Assembly: GCF_007992175.1 (NCBI RefSeq)
Contig: NZ_BJZT01000033.1
Span: forward strand, 1-47,521
Direction: 5' to 3'
Source of the DNA: Methylobacterium haplocladii
Lineage (GTDB): Bacteria > Pseudomonadota > Alphaproteobacteria > Rhizobiales > Beijerinckiaceae
Length of the DNA: 47,521 nucleotides
A program made the translations under genes and the position numbers. The notes beneath the pieces were generated by a model. That model worked only from the letters and a program-made list of their open reading frames with translations, did not search any database and had not been told where the DNA came from. Of the stretch, positions 42,001 to 47,521 are shown piece after piece. Each line of letters starts with the position of its first letter. Positions within the stretch are counted from its first letter, which is position 1.

Positions 42001-43029
42001 GGGTACGCCTCCGTCGCCGATCCGCAACTGCGGGCCGGCCGCGCCTTCACCGACGCGGTGATGGGCCGGGCCTATGCGGCGATCTTCGAGGCCGGCCCGA
42101 CCGGCTTCACCCTGCCGCCGGCGGTCTACGCCGCCGACCTGCCGACTCGCGGGCCGGTGCCTGAGCCGCGCTTCATCGAGGCGACCCGCGGCTACGGGAT
42201 CTGGGCAACGGGCTACGGCCAGGTCGGCAGCGTGGACTCCACCGCCAACGCGGCCGGGCGCCACGAGACGATCGCCGGCTTCGCGGGCGGCATCGACTTC
42301 CACCCCGGCGCCGGCACCGTACTCGGCATCTCGGCGGGCTACGGTTCGGTCGACGTGTCGGTGAACCGGACCGGTGAGCGGGCACATACCGACAACGCCC
42401 AGGTCGCCGTCTACGGCGGCATCACGAACGGCCCGGCCTACGCCATCGCTACCGTCGGCTACGCCCATGCCGACGGCCGTCTCAACCGCTCGCTCGCCGG
42501 ATTGCAGGTCCTGCAGCCGGGCGGAGCCAGCGGCTCCATCGGCGGCGACCAGTTCCTGTCCTCCGCAGAGGCCGGCTACCGCTACGCCTACACCCCGAGC
42601 GTGATCCTCACGCCGTTCGTCGGTGCCCAGGTCTCGACCTTCAGCCAGGACCGGGTGACCGAGGGCAATGGCGGATTGTTCAACCTGAACGTCGCAGCCA
42701 AGGACTTCCTCTCGGCTCGCACCCTGGTCGGGGGTCGCCTTGAATCCACGGTGGACCTCGGCGGACGGGCGGTGACGCTGGCGATCCGGGCAGCCTACGT
42801 CCACGACTTCGCCGACGTGAGCCGGACCATCCAGTCGAGCTTCACGCTCGCGCCGGTGGTTCCATTCCTCGTCAGCGGACGGGCCCTGAGCCGCGACCGG
42901 GCGCTGGTCGGCGTCGGTATCGGTACGCAGCTCGCTCCGGGCTGGACCGGTTTCGTGAACTACGACGCCGAACTCGCTTCCAGCGACACGATCCAGGGGG
43001 GCCGGGCCGGACTGCGCTACAGCTTCTGA
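39046..43029 (+). CDS. Large autotransporter (type V secretion) with beta-helix repeats
   Basis: 1327 residues, exported by its own outer-membrane barrel. A Sec signal peptide (about 1-30, ending AVAGAHA) is followed by a mature N-terminus with two cysteines (C32, C45). The passenger (about 46-930) is made of many short repeats of the NNAGTI/NNGTI type, predicting a right-handed beta-helix, with a motif typical of passenger strands (GTLAVNVDPAG) near its end. The C-terminal barrel (about 1045-1327) starts at GIWATGYGQVG and ends in GLRYSF, with the terminal aromatic residue required for Bam recognition. No catalytic triad or RGD is evident in the passenger, so adhesion or aggregation is more likely than enzyme activity. 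Codon use is Asn/Thr/Gly-rich. Start is GTG with a good ribosome-binding site. Confidence 0.93.
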   Translation: MNQPRFAVSLRRSLLLSVPVWAVAVAGAHAACAPAVPTNGQTVTCTDTAPTGFVAPAGVTGLTVNIQTGATVGSQQTSAGANPSFTNVRVNGTSTVNNAGTISSAAAQNRDNFGVNLAGDLSTLNNTGTIILTAPAGNTATRVYGAYSSAPGGSQYASTTVSNSGTISVIQNGNGRGQAIYTGENTTLFTINNTGLISATRGTTATATTSAVAGVDADDDTDRLVVNNAAAGRITGTGANTRALSGRAAQYEINNSGTISNTTAGEAAIATFALNAGNAGDATTVRAYNTVITNTATGVINGDVRNFDQDLQTATTVVNLRRSGTVTNAGTINGNLQFGNGNQVVNNTGRISGNVTFLDVATAGAVAGTVNTVNLGTGSSIGGNITARGLGTNNLNLSGTGTLTSNVTGFTSLTQTAGAWTIGNNSTQTISGNLTVAGGNLTLAAGTTQNVGGLIQVTGSGAQLTVNNTITDKAVNLSGSNTTLVNNGTLSGTGVAGRANSAATRVYGVLANSNTTAEFDNIRVVNNGTIAVTENGIGISRGIYAGENINSMFVTNAGTISATRSGTGAAAVAGIDSDDDVAALTVTNQAGARITGTGTGVRAIQGRAQNYTITNAGTISGPTGGDAISTFAAGGTRSYNTVLVNAATGVINGNVRNTDVDNQTAASTVVNRRSGSLTNAGTINGSLFFGGGNQTIVNTGRISGDLNFLDIATVGTVAGSVNRVTLGTGSSIGGNIAARGLGANALVLTGTGTLTSNVVGFATLAQADGSWTLASGSTQTFSGGANITGGRLEVDSTLNAKTGIGAAGTLAGVGRINGNLGNAGIVAPGSTASPYGVLTVAGNYAQSSTGTLAVNVDPAGASSKLQVTGFANLSGAVSLSAAPGTYTANSRYTVLTANSGVVGNFTSASATNLPFLLRPVASTDANNAYVTLAQQSFTGVAQTQNQRNAASGVDALLANNPAALTFLDNQSNQALAGILDRVAGQGYASVADPQLRAGRAFTDAVMGRAYAAIFEAGPTGFTLPPAVYAADLPTRGPVPEPRFIEATRGYGIWATGYGQVGSVDSTANAAGRHETIAGFAGGIDFHPGAGTVLGISAGYGSVDVSVNRTGERAHTDNAQVAVYGGITNGPAYAIATVGYAHADGRLNRSLAGLQVLQPGGASGSIGGDQFLSSAEAGYRYAYTPSVILTPFVGAQVSTFSQDRVTEGNGGLFNLNVAAKDFLSARTLVGGRLESTVDLGGRAVTLAIRAAYVHDFADVSRTIQSSFTLAPVVPFLVSGRALSRDRALVGVGIGTQLAPGWTGFVNYDAELASSDTIQGGRAGLRYSF
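39466..40336 (+). repeat. Autotransporter passenger duplication, copy A
   Basis: Encodes residues about 141-430, opening with TRVYGAY, with landmarks AGVDADDD, NTATGVINGDVRN, NNTGRISGNVTFLD, LGTGSSIGGNITARGLG and GTLTSNVTGF. The same landmarks recur in order in copy B. Confidence 0.85.
40555..41389 (+). repeat. Autotransporter passenger duplication, copy B
   Basis: Encodes residues about 504-781, opening with TRVYGVL, with landmarks AGIDSDDD, NAATGVINGNVRN, VNTGRISGDLNFLD, LGTGSSIGGNIAARGLG and GTLTSNVVGF. It is offset from copy A by about 350-363 residues and has diverged by point changes and short indels. Confidence 0.85.
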
Positions 43030-43057
43030 GCCCCGACCCCCTCGAAATCTCTGCCGG

Positions 43058-43093
43058 AAGCCCCCGGGTCGCTCGCCGACCCGAGGGCTTTCT
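43058..43093 (+). terminator. Terminator after the autotransporter gene
   Basis: A 13-bp stem (43058-43070 with 43078-43090) with one C-A mismatch and a 7-base loop, followed by a short T-rich tail. It starts 29 bases after the stop codon. Confidence 0.75.
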
Positions 43094-43227
43094 CATGCGG
43101 GGCGCGCGTCCGCCGCCCCTAGGCGCGCGCCCGGCGACGGGCTAGACCCATGCACCTTCATCCCGACGGTTCGCGGGGGGGCTCGCGGTTCGCGTGAGGT
43201 CCCGCGCCCCAAGAGCAGGACGACGCG

Positions 43228-43494
43228 ATGGCGGACAAGGCGGTCCCTCATTTCCACAACCAGGCCGGCATGGCGCGGGTCCGGGTCGGGGCGCGGGAGT
43301 TCATGTGCATCGGGGCGCTGCCGCCCTTCGATCACCCGCATGTCTTCCTCGACATGGGCGGCGGCGACGAGATCATCTGCCAGTATTGCTCGACGCTCTA
43401 CGTCCATGATCCGCGGCTGAAGCCGGACGGCGCCGAACCGGTTGCCTGCGTCTGGCACGACGATGCCCCGCAGCCGAGGGTCGCGGCCGAGTGA
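43228..43494 (+). CDS. Zinc-finger domain protein (zf-CHCC, NDUFS6-like)
   Basis: 88 residues. The metal site is formed by HPHVFLDMG, then ICQYCSTLYVH, giving the Cys/His/Cys/Cys pattern of the small CHCC zinc-finger family related to mitochondrial complex I subunit NDUFS6. In alphaproteobacteria these short proteins are widespread and linked to complex I assembly or stability, but the function is not proven. A GTG-started FAD enzyme gene begins 13 bases after its stop on the same strand. Confidence 0.85.
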   Translation: MADKAVPHFHNQAGMARVRVGAREFMCIGALPPFDHPHVFLDMGGGDEIICQYCSTLYVHDPRLKPDGAEPVACVWHDDAPQPRVAAE

Positions 43495-43507
43495 GCTAGT
43501 CTCCGTC

Positions 43508-44698
43508 GTGAAACCTCTCTCGATCGCCATCGTCGGAGCCGGCATCGGCGGCCTGACCGCCGCCCTGGCGCTGAGCGGGGCGGGGCACGCCGTCACCCTC
43601 GTCGAACGGCGTACCGGCTTTTCCGAGGTCGGGGCCGGCCTGCAGATCTCGCCGAACGCCAGCCGGATCCTGATCGAACTCGGCCTCGGCGCCGCCCTGC
43701 GCCGGGCCGCCAACGAGCCGCCGGGGGTGGCGATCCGGGCGCTGGCCAGCGGGCGCGCGATCGGCGGCATCCAGCTCGGCGCGGCCATCCGCGAGCGCCA
43801 CGGCGCGCCCTACTACGTTATCCATCGGGCCGACCTGCAGACGCTGCTGCTCGACGCCGTGCGCGGACGCCCCGGCATCCGCCTCGTCGTCGGCCGGGAG
43901 GTCGTCGCGGTGACGGAGACGGCCGGCGGCCTGACCTTGAGCCTGGAGAGCGTCGCCGGCGGACGCAGCGATACGCTCGAAGCGGATCTCGCCGTCGGTG
44001 CCGACGGCGTCCGCTCGACCTTGCGCGAGCGCTTCGACGCCCGTCCGCTCCAGACCCACCGGCAAGCCGCCTGGCGCGCCACGATCCTGCGCGAAACGGC
44101 TCCCCCGGAATTTCAGGGCGACGAGACCGGGCTCTGGCTCGGGGCTGGGCGCCATGTCGTGCACTACCCGATCGGGGCGGGGCAGCGGCTCAACGTCGTC
44201 GCGATCGTGCCCGAGCGCGAGGGCGACGACGATTGGGGACGCCTCGGCGACCCCGCCGTCCTGCGCGATCATTTTCGCGATGCGGCCGGGCCGCTCCTGG
44301 CGTTGCTGACCGTGCCGGATACCTGGATGGTCTGGTCCCTCGTCGACCGTCCGGCGGCGCGCCCGATGGCCCTGGGCCGGCTTGCGCTGCTCGGCGACGC
44401 CGCCCATCCGGTGCTGCCGTTCCTGGCGCAGGGCGCCGCCATGGCGATCGAGGATGCGGCCGTGCTCACACGCTGCCTCGGCGCCGCCGGCGACGTGCCC
44501 GAGGCGTTGCGCGCCTACGGCACGGCACGTTCGGCCCGCGTGCGCCGGGTCTGGAAGGCGGCACAGTCGAACGGCCGCACCTATCACGCCGGCCCGCTCG
44601 TCGGCTTCGCCCGCAACGCGGTGATCGGCCGCCTCGGTCCGGCCGGTATGAGCCGGCGCTACGCCTGGCTCTACGGCTGGACCCCGGACGGGGCCTGA
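43508..44698 (+). CDS. FAD-dependent monooxygenase (salicylate hydroxylase-like)
   Basis: Class A flavin monooxygenase of 396 residues. FAD-binding IAIVGAGIGGLTAALAL begins at residue 6. The second FAD/NADPH contact is VGADGVRSTLR (DG motif), and the GD motif LLGDAAHPVLPFLAQGAAMAIEDA is near 295-318. These enzymes hydroxylate aromatic rings with NAD(P)H and O2. Substrate is unknown; closest in type are salicylate and 3-hydroxybenzoate hydroxylases. Start GTG 43508 is chosen because the Rossmann strand begins five codons later. An upstream ATG at 43442 would overlap the zinc-finger gene. The ribosome-binding site is weak, so translational coupling is possible. Confidence 0.9.
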   Translation: MKPLSIAIVGAGIGGLTAALALSGAGHAVTLVERRTGFSEVGAGLQISPNASRILIELGLGAALRRAANEPPGVAIRALASGRAIGGIQLGAAIRERHGAPYYVIHRADLQTLLLDAVRGRPGIRLVVGREVVAVTETAGGLTLSLESVAGGRSDTLEADLAVGADGVRSTLRERFDARPLQTHRQAAWRATILRETAPPEFQGDETGLWLGAGRHVVHYPIGAGQRLNVVAIVPEREGDDDWGRLGDPAVLRDHFRDAAGPLLALLTVPDTWMVWSLVDRPAARPMALGRLALLGDAAHPVLPFLAQGAAMAIEDAAVLTRCLGAAGDVPEALRAYGTARSARVRRVWKAAQSNGRTYHAGPLVGFARNAVIGRLGPAGMSRRYAWLYGWTPDGA

Positions 44699-44762
44699 GC
44701 CGGGGCCGTTCGGACGCCACCGCGCCGAAAGCGGCGCGGCCGGAGGGAGCACGACGGTTGCC

Positions 44763-45713
44763 ATGCAGACGCTGCTTCTCGCCCATCCCGCCTTCGCCCG
44801 GCACGATACCGGGTTCGGCCATCCCGAGCGGCCGGCGCGGATGGAGGCGATCGGCCGGGCGCTGGCCGGCCCCGCCTTCTCGGACCTGCGGCGGGAGGAA
44901 GCGCCGCTGCGGGAGGATGTCGAGGCGCAGATCCGGCTCGCGCATGATCCCGCCTATCTCGATCGCCTCAAGGCGCTCGCCACCGACCCGGCTGCGCTGC
45001 CGACGCATCTCAACCCCGACACGGTGATGTCGGCCGGCACCTGGGAGGCCGCGCTCCGAGGGGTCGGAGCGGGACTGCGCGCCGTCGATGCCGTGCTCGA
45101 TCCGGGCTCCGGCCTGCGCAACGCGTTCTGTCAGGTGCGGCCATGCGGGCACCATGCCGAGCATGACCGCGCCATGGGGTTCTGTCTCTTCTCGAACGTC
45201 GCCATCGCGGCGCTCTATGCGCGCAAGCGCCATGGATTGGAGCGCATCGCGGTGGTCGATTTCGACGTTCACCACGGCAACGGCACGCAGCAGATCTTTT
45301 GGCCCGACAAGAATCTGTTCTACGGCTCGACCCATCAGATGCCGTGGTTTCCCGGAACCGGGGCCGTCTCGGAACGCGGGGTCGGCAACATCCACAACGC
45401 ACCGCTCAAGGCCGGCGATGGCGGTGCGGCGTTTCGTGCGGCGCTCGGCGAAAACATCCTGCCGGCGCTGCATGCGTTCCGGCCGGAGCTGATCCTGGTC
45501 TCGGCCGGGTTCGACGCCCATGCCGACGATCCTCTCGGCCGGCTGCGCCTTGAGGCGGCGGATTTCGCCTGGGCGACGCGCGTGATCAACGACGCCGCCC
45601 ACACGCATTGCGGCGGCCGCGTCGTCTCGGTGCTGGAGGGCGGCTACAAGCTCGATTCCCTCGCCGCCTGCACGGCGGTGCATGTGTCGGGTCTGATAGA
45701 AGGCGCGCAGTAG
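44763..45713 (+). CDS. Histone deacetylase-fold amidohydrolase
   Basis: 316 residues; Zn-dependent deacetylase of the arginase/deacetylase fold. Active-site features: RPCGHHAEHDRAMGFC (tandem His H130/H131; Pro of the usual PPGHH is Cys here), the zinc ligands D168 and H170 in VVDFDVHHGNGTQ, a third zinc Asp in SAGFDAHADDPLG, and the transition-state Tyr in LEGGYKLDSLA. Bacterial members act on acetyl-lysine (AcuC-like), polyamines or other acyl amides. The start ATG 44763 has GGAGGGAG about 13 bases upstream. Follows the monooxygenase by 64 bases. Confidence 0.93.
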   Translation: MQTLLLAHPAFARHDTGFGHPERPARMEAIGRALAGPAFSDLRREEAPLREDVEAQIRLAHDPAYLDRLKALATDPAALPTHLNPDTVMSAGTWEAALRGVGAGLRAVDAVLDPGSGLRNAFCQVRPCGHHAEHDRAMGFCLFSNVAIAALYARKRHGLERIAVVDFDVHHGNGTQQIFWPDKNLFYGSTHQMPWFPGTGAVSERGVGNIHNAPLKAGDGGAAFRAALGENILPALHAFRPELILVSAGFDAHADDPLGRLRLEAADFAWATRVINDAAHTHCGGRVVSVLEGGYKLDSLAACTAVHVSGLIEGAQ

Positions 45714-45719
45714 ATCGGG

Positions 45720-46175
45720 CTACGGCCCCGGCGCCTTCGCCCCCTCGCAGACGCCGATACGGCGGCCGGTCTGGACCTCCGTCATGGTCATGTTCTTGCC
45801 GCCCATCTGCATGGTGATGCGGCCCTGGAAGCGCTCCGGTGCCAGCACGTAGCGGGCCGTGGCCCGCGCCGCGTTCTTGCCGTCGCAGGCGATGGCGAAG
45901 GTGAGCACCCCGGCTTCCTCGCGGATATCCGAGAGGGGACACCTGGCCAGCGGATTGTTGTCGCTCAGCACCGCGAGCCCGTGGGTGTTCGCTCCCGGCT
46001 CCGCCCTGAGGCAGACCTGCCTCACCGCCTTTTGCGTCATGTCTTCGAGATGCGGCAGTTCGAGCTTCACCTCGACGGCATAGGCGCCGTCGCGCAGCGT
46101 GACCGGATCGGCCGGAACCGGCCCGGCGAAGAGCGGGACGAGGGTGAGACCTGCCATCACGGCGACCCGGACCAT
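45720..46175 (-). CDS. Secreted DUF3617-type protein
   Basis: 151 residues. N-terminal signal peptide of about 22 residues (VMAGLTLVPLFAGPVPA-DP). The mature part begins LRDGAYAVEVKLELP and has four cysteines (VCLRAE, ARCPLS, IACDG, GVCEG), which may form two disulfides in the periplasm. This matches the DUF3617 pattern (opening 'pGlWe...', paired cysteines, closing 'T..T..E...GR..G.C'). Function unknown. It converges with the deacetylase gene, leaving only six bases between stops. Confidence 0.75.
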   Translation of the reverse strand: MVRVAVMAGLTLVPLFAGPVPADPVTLRDGAYAVEVKLELPHLEDMTQKAVRQVCLRAEPGANTHGLAVLSDNNPLARCPLSDIREEAGVLTFAIACDGKNAARATARYVLAPERFQGRITMQMGGKNMTMTEVQTGRRIGVCEGAKAPGP

Positions 46176-46319
46176 CGCAATAATCTCCCGGACTTCATCG
46201 CTATCCGACGCTCCTGTCCGGCTGCCGGCTTGTGCGAAGACAGCATGAGCGGCGGCGGGCGGCGTCCCGTTTCTTGCGCCCGGTGGCCACCAAGCGCCCG
46301 CACCGTCGCGACGATTGGC

Positions 46320-47054
46320 TCAGGCCCAAGGCGAGCCTCGGCGAAACGGAAGATCGTCCGCGACCGTCCAGGTCAGCGAGACCGGCGCCCCGGCCATCGC
46401 GCGCGAAAGCAGGGCCGCTTCGACAGCATAGGCCGGGTTCGAGGCCCCTTGTCCGCAGACCGAGGGCGGCGGGTGAAGCGTGACGGCGTCCGGCGCCAGA
46501 TCGAGGCACGCGGCAAGCGCCTTTCGGAGCGCCTCCGGTTCGTGCGTATGGGTCCAGGCCGCGCAGCGTCCGGCGCCGGCTTGCACGGTCGCAGAGGGCG
46601 GCTCCATCAGCGGCTCGGCCGTCTCGGGGATGAAGAAGGATCGCGCAGGCTCGTCACCGATTTCCACTGTCTCCTTCCAGATCGGCCGCAGCGCGTCGCG
46701 ACCGCGAAGCGCCGTCCAGGTGTCGCGGGCGAGCACCGCCACGCCGCCGAGCCGGGCGATGCCGGCCGCGTTCGCGGGCTCCAGCCGGATCACGCCTGCG
46801 ACGCGACCCATGCGTAGGGCCGCAGCATCGTCGAGGCCGGTGAGCCGCCAGCCGGGCAGGGGCGGCCGGGCGATGACGGCGTGGAGTAGATCGGGCAATC
46901 GGATGTCGGTGACGAACGCGGCAGTCCTGGACGTCGGCAGCGTGCTCTTAACCGCACCCATGCCAGCCCCGAGGGGCAGGGCTCCCGACACCAGCACGGC
47001 TGCGCCTCCCCCGAGAACGCTGCGCCGCCTCAAGCTTCGATCGCCGTCGGGCAT
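46320..47054 (-). CDS. Shortened molybdopterin-dehydrogenase-like protein (IorB/isoquinoline oxidoreductase large-subunit type)
   Basis: 244 residues, against 700-750 for the family. An N-terminal arginine-rich signal (LRRRSVLGGGAAVLVSGALPLGAG) looks Tat-like. It is followed by the alpha/beta 'hammerhead' region (FVTDIRLPDLLHAVIARPP, VAVLARDTWTALRGRDAL). Then comes part of the first Moco domain (LMEPPSATVQAGAGRC, AWTHTHEPEALRKALA, VEAALLSRAMAGAPVSLTWT). The expected GGGFGRR cofactor contact reads VCGQGAS, and everything after it, including the catalytic Glu region, is missing. The frame is otherwise intact. It may be a decayed remnant or a binding protein. GTG 47069 is an alternative start. 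Confidence 0.6.
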   Translation of the reverse strand: MPDGDRSLRRRSVLGGGAAVLVSGALPLGAGMGAVKSTLPTSRTAAFVTDIRLPDLLHAVIARPPLPGWRLTGLDDAAALRMGRVAGVIRLEPANAAGIARLGGVAVLARDTWTALRGRDALRPIWKETVEIGDEPARSFFIPETAEPLMEPPSATVQAGAGRCAAWTHTHEPEALRKALAACLDLAPDAVTLHPPPSVCGQGASNPAYAVEAALLSRAMAGAPVSLTWTVADDLPFRRGSPWA

Positions 47055-47191
47055 CGGGATCCGTCTCACACATCAGACGGAGGCGATCCTCGCGCGGCGT
47101 GCGACCCGAGTCGACCTGTCGTCCCCCAGCGATCTTGGCCGCGTTTCGGGCGGGTTGCGCAGGGCAACCTTGCGGCAGGACAATCGTGGCG

Positions 47192-47521
47192 ATGAGCAGC
47201 CATCGCGCAGACGGCACCACGACGGGTGCCGACATCGCACTCCCGTACCGGGCGCCCTATGACTGGGCCGCTCTTCACGGCTTCCTCGCCGCCCGTGCGA
47301 TTCCCGGCATCGAAACGGCGGAGCCGGGCGTCTATGCCCGCACGATCGCGATCGACGGACGGCATGGCTCGTTCGACGTGCGGGCCTCGGAGGAGGGCTG
47401 GGCACTGACGGCGACGATCCGCATCGAGGATTCCCGCGCCATCCCCGGCATTGCCGAACGGCTGAGGCGCCTGTTCGATTGCGATGCCGATCCCCAGGGC
47501 ATCGGCGGGCGACTCCGAGCC
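47192..47521 (+). CDS. alkA: AlkA-type DNA-3-methyladenine glycosylase, N-terminal part (partial)
   Basis: The 5' 110 codons; the gene continues beyond the window. The opening (IALPYRAPYDWAALHGFLAARAIPGIE) and the later LRRLFDCDADPQGI match the AlkA N-terminal domain that precedes the HhH-GPD glycosylase domain. It would remove alkylated bases in base-excision repair. The catalytic part is not visible. ATG 47192 is used; GTG 47186, five bases after AGGA, is equally possible. It is transcribed away from the shortened dehydrogenase-like gene across a roughly 120-140-base region. Confidence 0.8.
   Translation, partial: MSSHRADGTTTGADIALPYRAPYDWAALHGFLAARAIPGIETAEPGVYARTIAIDGRHGSFDVRASEEGWALTATIRIEDSRAIPGIAERLRRLFDCDADPQGIGGRLRA

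Noticed and set aside
1..47521. CRISPR arrays, insertion sequences, phage genes or a tRNA-linked integrative element
   Set aside because: No evenly spaced direct repeats, transposase or integrase motifs, and no duplicated tRNA 3' ends were seen near the three tRNA genes.

Overview
The window is GC-rich DNA, by eye about two thirds G+C, with densely packed genes that often overlap by ATGA. It looks like an alphaproteobacterium of the Hyphomicrobiales, most likely Methylobacterium-like. The reasons are the squalene/hopanoid cluster beside dxs, the cyoABCD-SURF1 quinol oxidase set headed by a metabolite MFS carrier, a large GTI-repeat autotransporter, and the pyruvate dehydrogenase and malic enzyme set. 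Taxonomy is inferred from gene content only.

Layout. 1-6488 (+): the 3' end of dxs, a hairpin terminator or attenuator, then the tight hopanoid operon hpnA-hpnC-hpnD-hpnE-shc, which turns farnesyl diphosphate into squalene and then hopene. 6507-6540: a perfect bidirectional terminator. 6564-15418 (-): an alpha-oxoamine synthase gene translationally coupled to a one-module, highly reducing type I polyketide synthase (KS-AT-DH-degenerate MT-ER-KR-ACP) with no thioesterase. This is the most unusual system here. Its logic matches a PKS whose ACP-bound acyl chain is released by decarboxylative condensation with an amino acid, giving a long-chain amino ketone or sphingoid-like base. Just upstream on the same strand lie a UDP-glucose 6-dehydrogenase and a two-domain GT2 glycosyltransferase.

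19662-19790: tRNA-Val(GAC) and its terminator. 19822-20673 (-): an SGNH hydrolase. 21048-27522 (-): MFS carrier, cyoA, cyoB, cyoC, cyoD and SURF1, a bo-type ubiquinol oxidase operon with its assembly factor. 27722-36083 (-): aceE, pdhC, an E3 with its own lipoyl domain, and malic enzyme, which together control the pyruvate/acetyl-CoA/malate node.

36336-37676: tRNA-Gly(CCC), maf-yacG and tRNA-Phe(GAA). 37875-39045: two small minus-strand genes and an AT-rich control region. 39046-43029: a 1327-residue autotransporter with a large internal duplication. 43228-47521: a zinc-finger protein, an FAD monooxygenase, a histone-deacetylase-fold enzyme, a secreted DUF3617-type protein, a severely shortened molybdenum-hydroxylase-like protein, and the 5' end of an AlkA-type DNA glycosylase.

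All functions are read from motifs and gene order without database searches. Start codons were chosen by ribosome-binding sites where these are visible, and alternatives are given.
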